DNA of 64,000 nucleotides, taken from contig JAFEKR010000005.1 in NCBI GenBank assembly GCA_019022495.1, forward strand, positions 434,001 through 498,000. Reading direction: 5' to 3'. A model generated the notes under the pieces. The model was not told the DNA's origin, ran no database searches, and worked only from the letters and a program-made list of their open reading frames with translations. This document shows, in pieces, positions 35,701 to 48,490 of the stretch. Numbering within the stretch: the stretch's first letter is position 1; each line of letters opens with the position of its first letter. The translations under genes were made by a program, and so were the position numbers. This stretch comes from Epichloe hybrida (lineage: Eukaryota > Ascomycota > Sordariomycetes > Hypocreales > Clavicipitaceae).

Positions 35701-38042
35701 CTAGAACAAACTTCCACGGTAATAAATTTAGATAATTCGTAGCTTTAATGTTAATTTTAATTAAGGAAGTCCCTGTTAAGGCATACTATAGCATAGGGAA
35801 GGTCAAAAGGTATTATAGGCTGCTCCGAAGAGCCTATAATATAATTAGACACGAATGCCCTATAACGCCGGAACCTGTTGCCCTTTAAATAGCAATTAAG
35901 GCCCTGAATAACACTATAGGCCCTAACAGCCTTGTCCTAACTCTCCTTATCTTTAGAGCCTACCCACGTATAATAAATAAGTCCCTGCTATTACCTAATA
36001 TTACATAGCATGTGATTATAGTACAGAAGGCTACTAAAGAAATTAAGAGACTCTACGCTATCTAGAAGGTTAATAAGGCCCTTGCTAAACGCAATAGCCT
36101 AGATACCTTAAAGACCCTTAGCCTACTGCTTAGATTAAAGGTTAAGGTCTAGCGAGAAGGCAAGGGATAGGCAGGTCCATATAAGCTACTAGCGATTACT
36201 AGAGAAAGCTATACACTTAATATGCCTAGAGGCCTAAAGACCTTTAGGTTAATATCTATTAAGCCCTACTATAATAACCCTAGTGTAAAGAAGATAGTAA
36301 AGCCTAGTAAAGAGGAAGGAGAAAAAGGGCAAGAGGCCTATGATAAGAATATAGTACTGCTAATGCTACTAAAGCAAGGACATAGAAGGCCATGGAAGAA
36401 CCCTCCTATAATACCTTAAGGTGCTAATACCTTCCTATTAGCAAAAGAACATAGTAACCTAGCTCTTATAATTAAGCTACGTAAGGAAGGAATTATTAAG
36501 ACCCCTAGCGAACCTTTTAAGCTATTAACAAAAGCGGAAATCAACGCCCTAATTAAGCAAGGTGTGTTTAAATTTATTATATTTAACAAGGAAGAATATA
36601 GTGGAATTCAAATCTTTAATTCCCGGATTGTTAATGAGATTAAGGGTAAGATAACAGAACCCTATAAAAAGTCATGCCTTGTGATCCAAGGGTGTGAGGA
36701 TAAAGGGAAACAGGCTATTCTCACACAGGCCCTAACGATTTAACGCGCAAGCTAACGTCTTATCCTCGCAATAGCCCCGTTAGTAAGATTAAGGAAATTC
36801 CTTATCTAGCTAAGAGATATTTATTAGGCTTATATATAGGCCTGTACATTACTAGAGCGGCTAATCCTAGCGCGCTTACTAATTCAGATATAGCATCTCT
36901 ACCTGCCTAGTATAATCTTAAGGGTTATAAAACCCCTCTATAGGCTCGCAGAGGTAGGAACACACTAGTGGGTTACGTATTATAAGCATTACAGAGAGAA
37001 CCTCTAGATAGAAACCTCTACGTACAATCCTTACCTGCTTATAACTACAAAGGAAAGCCCTAACTTTACCTACATTAGAATATAGACTAACAACATAATT
37101 AGCCTCTTAGACAAGAAGTTCTCCAAGAAGGAAGAGACCTAGCTTGCTATAGTAGGCTTTAATACAAAGCTAAAGCAATTCCTAACTTAGGACTGCCCTC
37201 TTACGTTTAATAGTAGCATTATCTTGCTAGAGAATAATACTATTAAGATCCAGCAGAAAGGGTAGAGCAACAAGTTAGAGTTAGTTCTAATAACCAACTT
37301 AAAGCGCAAATACATTAAGCAGAGGGCCTAAGGCGCTTACATCGCCTTAATCTGCTAACTAGAGGCTTGCTTTAACCTATCCATTACTACATAACACTAG
37401 GAGCCGACCCCAGAGGATATGAAAGCCCTTAATTACTACCTAAAGTAGCAGATAGATTACCTAGAGAGAGGTCTAACGTTCATCCCAATTAACCTTAAGA
37501 AGGCAAAGCTTTTTGCCTTTGTAGATAAATCCTTTACTAACAACTAGGACCTATCCTCATAACTAGGATATGTACTCGTCCTAGCGAACAAAGACTACAC
37601 TAATGGCAAGTTCACAATCAAAGGCAATATCATGCACTTTAGCTTAACAAAGAGCAAGAGAGTCACGCAAAGCGTGCTTACCTCGGAAGTCTACGGCATG
37701 GTAGCTAGTGTTAATATAGCTTACGTAATCGTAACTACCCTAAACTTAGTTACCAACTAACTAAAGCTCCTAAAGATCCTGGTTATTACATATACGGATT
37801 TATACTCCTTATATAAGTGCCTTGTTAAGCTTAGTATAACAAAGGAGAAACGCCTAATAATTAATATTATAGCCCTTTAATAGTTATATAAACGCCAAGA
37901 ACTCTACGAGATCTAATAGATTAATAGAGAGGATAATCTAGCTAATGCCTTTATAAAGGCATTACCTAATAAGGCCCTTAAGAGCTTTATCTTAACTAAC
38001 TAGATAACTATCTAGATAGAGGGATAGGTTACCCACGCGTAA
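32706..38042 (+). pseudogene. copia Gag-Pol polyprotein, RIP-interrupted (B)
   Basis: The frame with codons at 32706+3n (start ATA, probably ATG lost) can be followed to TAA 38040-38042; a stretch near 33610-33840 may be out of frame. Gag ends with a knuckle at 34512-34553 (CYIYSKEGC, second Cys lost). Protease keeps DTGA at 34941-34952. Integrase: Cys/His region near 35440, core Asp in VDVF and TDAR, but the catalytic Glu is Lys in GKVKRYY (near 35800). RT about 36500-37250 has TNN at 37086-37094 for TDD. RNase H about 37620-37950 ends in EGWVT-like residues. Typical fungal copia organisation. Stop-free islands at 35454-35636 and 36222-36419. Confidence 0.92.
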
Positions 38043-38500
38043 CATACGCGTGGTAAGAGGAAAAGGTAATTCTCTAGGAGGGTAGCCACAGGGACAAGAT
38101 AGTAATACGCAGGGGATCTACGCCCCTGTAGTTAATATCCCTAGCGGCTATGACTACGCTAGCCTACTAGGCCCTCCTAGTGGACCATAGAAATTAATAG
38201 CAGTGCGTAGGAGGATAAAGGTGTTACTAAGGAGGAGGAAAACGTTATATACACGCTATAGTGCAGTATATGTGTTATTTTAAGGAAAAGAAGGGATTCA
38301 GAAGGACCCACTTATCCTTACATAGGCTTACAGGCTAAGCGAGATTATTATTTCCCTTTTATTAGCAACTATACGCCTAGACGGGCTATAAGTTCTTTTC
38401 CTTATATCCCCTATTAATCACATTCTTAATCTATCTTTCCTTTTTATTTCTGCAATTAATATCGCGTGTTAATAATTATATTAAAAGAGAGAAGTTCTAG
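38043..38500 (+). other. B 3' untranslated region and polypurine tract
   Basis: Holds an 8-bp perfect inverted repeat ccacgcgt/acgcgtgg with a 5-base loop at 38032-38052, directly at the end of pol. The purine run aaaagagagaag (38483-38494) before the LTR is the likely polypurine tract. Confidence 0.7.
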
Positions 38501-38809
38501 TGTTAGAACAAAGGTAATATTAATCACGCGTCGTAGCCGCAATTACCTGGCAGAAGTTTAGGCCACGCGCGGACCCTACACGTGACCCATAACCTAGCAC
38601 GTTAATTGGCTAGGAAATGTGGGGACACAAACGCGCAACCCCTTTTCCCTTTATGTATTGTAACTTCTAGCTTTTTACCTCTCTTTTCCTACAACTTAAT
38701 TAATCATGATAACAGATAACGCAGCCTAGAATAGATAATCGATGACGATACTATTCTTCGGGCTCACGACTGTATTACACATTGAATTCAATACCCTGTG
38801 AATCCAACA
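38501..38809 (+). repeat. B 3' LTR
   Basis: 309 bp, same ends as the 5' LTR with a modest number of transitions. Followed by TSD ctaac 38810-38814. Confidence 0.96.
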
Positions 38810-38814
38810 CTAAC

Positions 38815-39787
38815 CTTTGCGTGTATAGGGATGTAAACTAATAATATAATTAAACTATCTAACCGCAAGTTCTCTTAATAAGAGGAAGATTAATTAAAAG
38901 CCGCTTCTTTTACTACTAAACCAAAGCAAATCCTTTTCACAGGGAACTTACTAACCTTTAATAGTAGTATTATTACTCTTAAAAATAATATAATTACGCT
39001 AAGGTAAAAGGGCTAGAGTGGAAAGCTTTAGTTAATCCCGCTAACTAATTTAAAATAAGCATATATAAAATAACAAGCTTAAGGCGTGTATATTACCTTG
39101 ATTTGCTAACCTGAAGCCTGCTTTAACCTCTTTGTTGCTATATAATACTAAGAGCTATTACCTTAAGATATAAAGAGCCTAAACTAATGGATTTAATAGT
39201 AAATTAATAATCTAAGCTAATGATTAAGGTTTATACTATTTAATCTTAAGAAGGTAAAGCTTTTTGTATTTATAGATGGATTATTTGCTAATAACTAGGA
39301 CCTTACTTCCTAGCTAGGCTATGTGCTTATCCTAGCTAGTAAAGTCTAAGAGGAAAGCACCTTTATAATCTAAGGTAATATTATACACTATAGCTTTACT
39401 AAGAGTAAGAGAGTTATAAGAAGTGTGCTTGCCTCTGAGATCTATGGTATAGTTACTAGTGCTAATATGGCTTACGTGGTCTTAATAACGCTTAGGTTAA
39501 TCACCTATTAATTAAACCTCCCTATGATTCCTATTATTATCTATACTAATTCGTACTCTTTATATAAATGCCTTATTAAGCTTAGTACTATAAAGGAGAA
39601 GCATCTTAGAATTAACATCATAGCCCTTCGTTAGTTATATAAGCGATGAGAGATCTACGAGATTAGATGGATTGATGGGAATAATAACCTTGCTAATGCA
39701 TTTATAAAGGTATTGCTAAACAAGGCATTTAAGAGGTTTATTACAAGTAATAAGGCAACTATTAGGATAGAAGGGTGGGTTACGTAA
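38815..39787 (+). pseudogene. copia RT end and RNase H (C1, 3' part)
   Basis: Continues C1 pol directly after B. The first codons give the RT motif with TNN where copia has TDD. Then come the RT thumb, linker and RNase H (KSKRV, SVLASEIYG near 39410-39460, and NLANAF). TAA at 39785-39787 follows EGWVT, the usual fungal copia C-terminus. Collinear with C2 45800-46774. Confidence 0.9.
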
Positions 39788-40015
39788 TCGTAACGTTTGT
39801 GTTGATTTAACGAGATTAAAGGTGTTAAGAATTGGGCCTACTTATCCTTACATAGGCTTACAGATTGGATTTTATTGTTTATTATACCCCTTCCCCTTGC
39901 CCTTTTCTTATGATATTATTCGCAATTATTTAATCTTATTTATTCCTTAATTCCTATTCACTTCTCTTATTAATATTATACGTTAATAATTATGTTAAAA
40001 AGAGAGAGTTTCTAG

Positions 40016-40311
40016 TATTAGAACAAGCATAATATTAATAAGGGTGCGTGCCTCTGATTAGGTAAGCGCGTTATATCGCGGACTTATATATCTGGCCTAA
40101 CCGCGCTGTGATTAGAGTTAGCATATATGGCCTCTTCGCTAGTAACCCTAATTAAGGCCCCTTTTCCTATGATAAATAGCGCACTCTCTTTGCTTCTATT
40201 TAATCTCTCTTTTACTTGCTTTAATAGACTAGAATATATGATAATTACGTGCACTTTAGTCTACCCCGAAAACCCTACGCGTAGGTCAATGGTATCCTGT
40301 AGATACTAACA
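40016..40311 (+). repeat. C1 3' LTR
   Basis: 296 bp. The start TGTTGG is mutated to tattag; the end AACA is intact. Preceded by a purine run aaaagagagag (39997-40008) as polypurine tract. TSD gttag at 40312-40316. Confidence 0.95.
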
Positions 40312-40316
40312 GTTAG

Positions 40317-40920
40317 TAGTAATATGCTATAAGAAACTTATAAGTAAAAGATAAGTAACTAACCTATTAGTATTTAAAAGGATTTAGATATTTTAGATAA
40401 GGGTAAATATAAATAATAAAGTAATACTATAGGATATTAGTAACTACTATAAGAGAAGCTATAAAGCTACTAGCTTATAGGTAAGGGTAACTTATAATAC
40501 TAAAGGAGAATATAAAGGGAAGAAAAGTGTATAGAAGTAAGGGAAAGTAAGCCTCTTTTATATTAGCCCTAAACCCCTAAGTAATTTACACGCTATGTGT
40601 AGCTAATCTAGGAATTATAATATTTATAGTTATAGTTACTACTAGTAAATACGCACGCTAGCTATAAACTCCTAGCGAGATTAACATAATATCCCTAATA
40701 TTAGATAAGAAGTTATTTGTTTTAAATAGCACGCATTACCCTATCTATTTAACCTGATTATAAAATTTAATATAGGTAGTCTATTCACTTAGTACTAATA
40801 ACTTACTAGATAGAGGTATATATATTAGAGGCAATAAAGCAGCAAGTATATAGCTATTTATAATCTAAAGGTTATAAGAAAAATTACCTAGGACCTTATA
40901 ATATCTATCTTATTATTTAA
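40317..40920 (+). other. D1 3' region, second segment
   Basis: Resumes D1 after C1, collinear with 57856-58458 of D2. No recognisable domain. Ends at the C2 TSD tttaa (40916-40920). Confidence 0.7.
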
Positions 40921-41216
40921 TGTTGGAACAAGCATGATATTAACAAGGGTGCGCGCCTCTGATTAGGTAGGCGCGTTGTATCGCGGACCCACATATCTAG
41001 CCTGACCGTGCCGCGATTGGAGTTAGCACATGTAGCCTCTTTACTAGTAACCCTAATTAAGGCCCCTTTTCCTATAATAAATAGCGCACCCTCTTTACTT
41101 CTATTTAATCCCTCTTTTGCTTACTTTAATAGACTAGAATATATAATAATTACATGCACTTTAGTTTACCCTAAAAACCCTATGCGTAAGTTAATAGTAT
41201 CTTATAAATACTAACA
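40921..41216 (+). repeat. C2 5' LTR
   Basis: 296 bp, TGTTGGAACAAGC to CTAACA; both canonical ends kept. The leader follows, with its direct-repeat pair at 41413-41447 and 41511-41545. Confidence 0.95.
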
Positions 41217-41701
41217 CTAATTAGTAGTTATCTCTATAAATACTATAGATTAGTAAGGTTTATAGAAGAGGTATTAGTATTAAGGACTTACCTTATAAAA
41301 GAGAAAGTGCTACTTTAAGATACTAAATATGCTAAGGAAGAAGTATAATCTAGCTTTTCTTTTACCTTAAGTAACTATAACTAGCTCTATACTAAATCTA
41401 AGCTTATTAACTTAATTAAGGCCTAGTTAGTAACTAACCTAACCTATCTTTATTTATTTAATTAGCGCGTCTATTACGCAAATAAACCCTTAGAAGTGTG
41501 TTTAATTAAATAATTAAGGCCTAGTTAGTAACTAACCTAACTTATCCTTAATTATTTAATTAAACCCACTAAGGGATAAAGATAATAGCTTTACTTATAA
41601 TCCTTTAGACTTCTATTAATTCTCTATTTCCCTTTACCCCCTTATTTACTACTAATATTATAGTAAAATATGAAGATTAACTAAAGGGATCTAGAGCTTA
41701 A

Positions 41702-44700
41702 AATGTTCCCTCTAATTATAAACGCACCTTCCCCCCTAAGGATACTAGAAGAGAAGCTAATCTATAAGTTACATCTTACCTTCTTAACTACATATCCCCT
41801 AATTTACACTAATATATTACGTAATAAGCACTAGAGAATAAGGAATTATTTAATCTTAAAGGAAACACTACCCTTAAAGAACTTATAGCCTAGATTCTTA
41901 TTAAGAAAGTAACCTATAAATATAAGAACCTATACTTATAAACCCTATCTACTATCTTTAGTAATAACTTTAGAGAATAGAAATAAGAAATATTTTAAGT
42001 AGTAAATCCTAAAGCTATAAAGAGTCTTTAAGACTTTCTTTTCTTTAGCGGCGTCTATATAGACTTATAGAGTTACTATAAGATAGTAGTCTTACTTAAA
42101 GATATTATTAACTATAATAGATTCTATAACTAGAAAGAAGAAGAAATATAGGAAGTTACTAGGAAGTATTCCCCCTTTAAGAGGTAAATAGTAAAGAAGG
42201 ACTTTTATAAAGACCTCCTTCCTATTAGTATTCCTTCTTTTAGAGATTAACTAAAGTAATGAATTACTTTACGTTATCCCTAATCCCCTTAACCACTGTA
42301 ATTACTTCTATTCCGTTCCTAGATTCTATTACACTAATCCCTAAGCATGCTAAGTGTAAGGTAAAGGCATAATAGTAAAGGTAATCTCCCTATTATAAGC
42401 CCTTAACTATAACCCTAGACCCCCCTTATTTCCCCTCCTATAATAAGGCACTATAATCCCTCTCTATAATCTAGGACTATAGCACCTCTTCTATAAGATT
42501 TAATTATCCTTATTTCCCCTTAGGAGATAGGCTAACTCTTATTAAAGTAACTACTTAATCTTAATAAATTCTATAGTAATAAGAGTATTAAGTATAGCAC
42601 TAGGGAGTATAATATTCTTAATATTAAGCTCTTAACTTATTAAAGGAAGTATAAGATACTAGGAATTATATAAGAATAGTTAGGCTATGGTTTTAAGTTT
42701 ATACTAAAAGGAAGACCTCTATAGTACTTCTTAGAGAACCTTTTAGGCTAAGGAGACCCCTAAGATCTCCTAACTCTTATCTATAGGATTAGGTAGAAGT
42801 TTAAGATAGATAATATATATTAAAAGAACTATCTATTATAGGGAAGATTACAACTGCTTATGATTATCTAAGAGAACCCTAGTAAATTAAAGATTAAGTG
42901 CTTTAAAGACCTAGTAATAAAGCTTTTAAATCTCTAAAGGGCAAATCCTTATAGATCCTAGTTAGAATTAGACCTCTGTAGTTAGATTCTAAATACCTAC
43001 AAAGGAATCCTAGAATATAGGGCCTATATTATTAATTCTCCTATTAACCTCTAACGCTTTTATAAACAGATAAGGATATTAATTAGCGAATCTAAAGCTT
43101 TAATTAATTAGTAGTAGTTCCCTATAGAAGCTAGCACTAAGGAATACTTTTAGACTAACTATAAGTATAATAGAAAAGGCAAGGAAGCCTAGTATAGTTA
43201 ATCTTTATTAAAGAGTAAGCCTTAACGCTTAAAAAAGTATTATATATATGGTAAAGAAGGTTATTAGTTAACCAAACACTTAGATAAGGACTAGAAGAAG
43301 GCATTCTAATAATTTAAGAATCACTCTCACATAGACTTAATAGCTTCTTTATATAATACGTTCCTAACATAGTATAAAGGTAATGATAATCCTGAATTAG
43401 CTAAGGATAATAATATTAACTAATACCTAATAGAACTTAGTTTTAGTAAAGAAAATAGTAATAGCTAAGTGCCCACAAGCTTCTTCACATATAGGACCAC
43501 CTATAATAGCTATGTGACTACTAAGATTCTTACTAGTAGAGTAATAACTTATGCTCTAGTTAAGAAGGATTTATTTAATCTTCAGGAACTAGATAAGGCG
43601 CTAAGCGTATTTACACTTAAAGGATAATATTTATCTAAAACCTTTAAAGGCATTATAGCTAATATAGGTGCTATGGGATGTTTATTAGTAAGCCACCCTT
43701 AATTCTTAGCTCTGTAAAGTGTAATACTAACTATTACGCTTAATAAGTTAGATACTAGGAAGATAAAGATTAAATTCGGCCCTAGAGAACTAATTAAGGC
43801 ACTTAGATTAATTAAAGTGCTAACTCTATTTAGAATTATTCTCTTTTAGGTAATCCCTATAAACACTCCCTTTCTCTTATACCTTAATAATATAACCTGC
43901 CTAAAGATTGATTTTTATATATTAGAAAATATTTTATAGCAAGGGAATATTAAGGTTCCTATTATATATAAATAGGGGCACGTGTAAATACTTCTTAATA
44001 AAGAAGAAAGTATTACTTAGAGTTATCTCATAGAGATTAAGCTTTACTAATTATATTAATGCTTTAGATACCCTTTAGTTTAATATCTTTATAATTTACT
44101 ATGTAAATTAGGGTATAAGGTTAAGTTTAAAGCTATTAAGAAACTAACTAAGGTTTACTAGTAGTGCTAATTATATATGGATAGCTTATATTAGTTTAAA
44201 TTCACTCTTTAGGATAAATATACTTATAATTATAAAATCATTATAGATATTATATATCTTAATAGTAACCACCCTATTCTGTAAGTTATTAATATAGCTA
44301 TATCCTTTAATATAGCTAGATTTATTAAAGATATCTTTATAAAGACTACATAGGAAGCACTCTGTCTTTACTAGATTAATGTCTATCTAGGCCCCCTAGA
44401 TTTAATTATTATAGATACTAGAATAACCTTTAGAGGCAAGGAATTTAAGTAGCTTACGTTATTAATAGCAATTAAGATTAAAGATATCCCTATTAAGGCT
44501 TACTATAGTATTAGTAAGGTTAAGCAATATTATAGGCTGCTCTAAAGAGCCTATAATATTATCTAACGGGAATACCTAATAACGCCAGAGCCTATAGTAT
44601 TATAAATAGTAGTTAAAGCTATAAATAACACTATAGGATTAAATAGTCTTATGCTAATAGTTCTTGTTTTTAGCGCGTATTCTCGTATAGTTAAGGAATT

Positions 44701-46774
44701 ACCTCTATTACTAGATATTATATAGCAAGCCCTTATAATCTAATTAGTAATAAAGGAAGTTAAGCGCGTTTATACCTAGCGGAAAGTTAGTAATACCCTT
44801 ACTATAAGGAACAGTCCTAATACCTTTATAACTATTAACCTCCTACTAGGATTACTTATACACATGTAGTGTAAAGGCAAAGAATAGGTAGGCCCCTATA
44901 AGCTATTAGCTATAGAAGGCAAGACCTACACTCTTAAGCTCCCTTAAGGCCCTAAAGCCTTTAGATTAATATCTATTAGGCCTTTTTACAAAGATCCTAA
45001 TAAAGAGAGACCTCCTAAGAGCGTAAATAACTAAGACGCCTCCCTATAGCCTATAGCTATCCCTCCTACTAATCCCCTAAGGTAAGGACCTGGAAGACCT
45101 TAGAAAAACCCCCCTATTATTATATCTAATGTTAATTACGTAGATTAAATAAAAGACAAGACTAATATCTTTCTATTAGCTAAGGAAAGCTCTAACCTTA
45201 AGCTTATAATCTAATTACGTAAGGAAGGAATTATTAAGACCCCTAGCAAACCCTTTAAGCTATTTACTAAAGCTAAGATTAATTCTCTGATTAAATAAGG
45301 CGTGTTTGAATTTATTAAGTATAATAAAAGAGAGCATAGTGGAGTTTGAATTTTTAATTCCTGTATTATTAATGAGGTAAAGGGCAAGATAATAGATCTA
45401 TACAAGAAGTTAAGGCTTGTAATCTAAGGTTATAGTGATAAGGAGAAGCTAGCAATCCTTACACAGGCCCTAATAATCTAGCGAGCTAGCTAGTGATTAA
45501 TCCTTGTGATAGCACTTATGTTGTTATTACTAGGCCTTATCCTCTAGCTTTGCGATATTACACAGGCCTATGTGTAAGTATAAACGTTTCTTAGTTATAT
45601 AATCCTAGCCTAAATCCCTATCTAAATCCATTACCTATACCCTATAGGTATAATAATATAAGTAATTAAGCCTTTATATAGTATTATAGAAGCTAGCACC
45701 CACTAGTAGGTAACGTATTATTGTTACTATAGAGAAATGCTCTAGATAATAATCTCTATGTTTAACCTATGCTTACTTGTAATAACGAAGGAGAACCTAA
45801 CCTTTGTGTATATAGGGATGCAAACTAATAATATAATTAGACTATCTAACCGTAAGTTCTCTTAATAAGAGGAAGATTAATTAAAAGCTACTTCTTTTAC
45901 TACTAAACTAAAGCAAATCCTTTTTATAGGGAACCTACTAACCTTTAATAGTGGCATTATTACTCTTGAAAATAATATAATTACACTAAGGCAGAAGGGC
46001 TAGAGTAGAAAGCTTTAGTTAATCCTACTAATTAATTTAAAACAGGCATATATAGAATAATAAGCTTAAGGCGTGTATATTACCTTAATTTACTAACCTA
46101 AAGCTTGCTTTAACCTCTCTATTACTACATAACACTAAGAGCTATTACCTTAAGATATAAAGAGCCTAAACTAATAGATTTAATAGTAAATTAATAATCT
46201 AAGCTAAGGATTAAGGTTTATACTATTTAATCTTAAGAAGGTAAAGCTTTTTGTATTTATAAATGGATTATTTACTAATAACTAGGACCTTACTTCCTAG
46301 CTAGGTTACGTGCTTATCCTAGCTAGTGAAGTCTAAGAGAAAAGCACCTTTATAATCTAAGGTAATATTATACACTATAGCTTTACTAAGAGCAAGAGAG
46401 TCACAAGAAGTGTGCTTGCCTCTAAGATCTATAGTATAGTTGCTAGTGCTAATATAGCTCACGTAGTCTTGATAACGCTTAGGTTAATTACCTATTAATT
46501 AAACCTCCCTATAATTCCTATTATTATCTATACTAATTTATACTCTTTATATAAATACCTTATTAAGCTTAGTACCACAAAGGAGAAGCGTCTTATAATT
46601 AATATTATAGCCCTTTGTTAGTTATATAAGCGACGAGAGATCTGTGAGATTAGATGGATTGATAGGAATGATAACCTTGCTAATGCATTTACAAAGGCAT
46701 TGCTAAATAAGGTATTTAAGAGGTTTATTATAAGCAATAAGGCGACTATTAGGATAGAAGGGTGGGTTACGTGA
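41702..46774 (+). pseudogene. copia Gag-Pol polyprotein, RIP-interrupted (C2)
   Basis: One frame (codons at 41702+3n) from Gag to TGA 46772-46774 after EGWVT; the true start is slightly upstream and not identified. Gag carries a knuckle at 43235-43270 (YYIYGKEGY, Cys lost). Protease has NIGA at 43661 (DTGA in B). Integrase about 44150-44560 has D (LIIID) but Lys for the catalytic Glu (SKVKQYY). RT about 45240-45860 has QTNN for QTDD. RNase H about 46370-46700. Gag and Pol are fused without a shift. All key lesions are G-to-A or C-to-T. No product is expected. Confidence 0.92.
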
Positions 46775-47002
46775 TTATAATGTTTGTGTTAATCTAATGA
46801 GATTAAAGGTGTTAAGAATTAGGCTTACTTATCCTTATATAGGCTTATAGATTAGATTTTATTATTTATTATACCCCTTCCCCTTGCCCTTTTCTTATGA
46901 TGTTATTCGCAATTATTTAATCTTATTCATTCCTTAATTCCTATTTACTTCTCTTATTAATATTATACGTTAATAATTATGTTAAAAAGAGAGAGTTTCT
47001 AG

Positions 47003-47298
47003 TGTTAGAATAAGCATAATATTAATAAGGGTGCGCGCCTCTAATTAGGTAGGCGCGTTGCATTGCGAACCTATATATTTGGCCTAACCACGCCGCAATC
47101 GGAGTTAGCACATGTGGCCTCTTCGCTAGTGACCCTAATTAAGGCCTCTTTTCCTATGATAAATAGCGTACTCTCTTTGCTTTTATTTAATCCCTCTTTT
47201 ACTTACTTTAATAGACTAGAATATATAATAATTACGTGCACTTTAGTCCACCCTGAAAACCCTACGCGTAGGTTAATAGTATCCTGTAGATACTAACA
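47003..47298 (+). repeat. C2 3' LTR
   Basis: 296 bp, TGTTAGAATAAGC to CTAACA, preceded by aaaaagagagag. Followed by TSD tttaa 47299-47303. Confidence 0.95.
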
Positions 47299-47370
47299 TT
47301 TAAAGCAAACATAATACTACACACTAATAGTATAGCTAGTAACATAAGCATTACTATAGGCAGAGCTTTG

Positions 47371-47527
47371 TACTACACTACACTACATCTTGTAGTATTT
47401 GTAGTGTAGTGTAGTATACTATACTACACTACATACTACACTACACTACATACTACACTACAATAAAATTTTTCTACTACATGTAGTATTTGTAGTATTT
47501 TGTAGTATTTGTAGTATTTTGAATTTT
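47371..47527. repeat. Left subterminal actac/gtagt repeat cluster
   Basis: Dense runs of tactacactac and gtagtatttgtag in both orientations. The right end has the mirror cluster (49187-49315). hAT transposases are known to bind repeated subterminal motifs. Confidence 0.8.
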
Positions 47528-47540
47528 TTAATAATATAAT

Positions 47541-47670
47541 AGCTTATACTAGCTTATAATAGCTTATAATAGCTTATAATAGCTTATAATAGCTTATACT
47601 AGCTTATAATAGCTTATACTAGCTTAGAATAGCTTAGAATAGCTTAAAATAGCTTAAAATTACTTAGAAT
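47541..47670. repeat. 10-bp minisatellite (agcttataat)
   Basis: About 13 head-to-tail units in exact 10-bp phase, drifting from agcttataat through agcttatact to agcttaaaat. Confidence 0.92.
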
Positions 47671-48074
47671 AAGTAAGAATAGCTTTTATTACTTTATAAT
47701 ATTATAAGTGTTAAAGTTTAATTAAGTTTAAATAATAAATAAATAACTTAAATAAAAACATTAGTAAGTATTAGTAAATTACTATAGAACAAGCTTTACT
47801 TTTTAGTTATTTAGTATTTTAAGGTTTATAAAAATATTAGTAAAATAAAATACTTTTCTTTCTTATGTTTTTTTAAAATAATATTTAAAATAATATTTAA
47901 AATAATAATAGTAAAAATATATTATTTACCTTAGTTAGCTTTCTATATAGCTAGTACTAGTACTTTAGCTATAATAGTAATAATAATAATAATAAACTTT
48001 AATATCTCTTTTTTCTTTAACTAGATTATAAAAAAAGTATAAAAGCTAGTAATAAATAAAAGATATATCTAACA

Positions 48075-48490
48075 AGACCCACTTTAGACCCACTTTTATT
48101 AATATTTTCTTTTATAGAACTAGATTATAAAAACTAGAAAAGCTATAACTAAGTAACAAGTGTGTTAAATAGACCCACTTTTAGATCCACTTTTATAAAT
48201 CCCTTCTTTTCTAAGACTATGTTATAAAAACTATAAAAGTTATAAAATTAAGTAAGAGGTATAATTAAATAGACCCACTTTGGACCCACTTTTATAAATC
48301 CCTTCTTTTCTAAGACTATATTATAAAAAACTATAAAAGTTATAAAGTTAAGTAAGAGGTATAATTAAATAGACCCACTTTGGATCCACTTTTATAAATC
48401 CCTTCTTTTTATAAGACTAGATTATAAAAAACTATAAAAGCTATAACTAAGTAAGAGATATAACTAAATAACCTTACTTTAGACCCACTT
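48075..48490. repeat. About 100-bp tandem repeats inside the hAT-like element
   Basis: Units starting agacccactt at 48075, 48171, 48271 and 48371, and a decayed fifth at 48471. Each holds a second ccacttttataaatccc and a ctataaaagctataa block. Confidence 0.88.

Larger units (their letters stand above)
32002..38809 (+). mobile_element. Complete Ty1/copia retrotransposon B
   Basis: 6808 bp with two 309-bp LTRs and TSD ctaac, inserted in the RT gene of C1. Order gag-protease-integrase-RT-RNase H. It retains many CpG and CpA steps, notably in the LTRs, and is much less mutated than fragment A of the same family, as expected for the innermost layer. Both LTRs are intact in length. Confidence 0.96.
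27124..40311 (+). mobile_element. Ty1/copia retrotransposon C1, interrupted by B
   Basis: Matching 296-bp LTRs at 27124-27419 and 40016-40311, with TSD gttag at 27119-27123 and 40312-40316. The empty site is preserved in D2 at 57841-57860 (actagtaagttagtagtaat). Element B occupies 32002-38809, so C1 itself is about 6.4 kb, the same as C2, and is collinear with it throughout. Confidence 0.96.
40921..47298 (+). mobile_element. Complete Ty1/copia retrotransposon C2
   Basis: 6378 bp, uninterrupted, 296-bp LTRs at both ends, TSD tttaa at 40916-40920 and 47299-47303. D2 shows the empty site at about 58453 (attattcaaagc). It is the reference copy for reading C1. Confidence 0.96.

Noticed and set aside
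40127..40309. Repeated about 60-codon open frames at 27235, 40127, 41008 and 47063
   Set aside because: All are the same stretch of the C-family LTR. Conservation is of the LTR, and each frame ends at the LTR boundary.
45211..45405. 64-codon minus-strand frame in C2
   Set aside because: Opposite the RT start of the C2 polyprotein; chance frame.
47541..48490. Regular repeats considered as a CRISPR array
   Set aside because: Units are head-to-tail without unique spacers, 10 bp and 100 bp long, inside a eukaryotic-type transposon.
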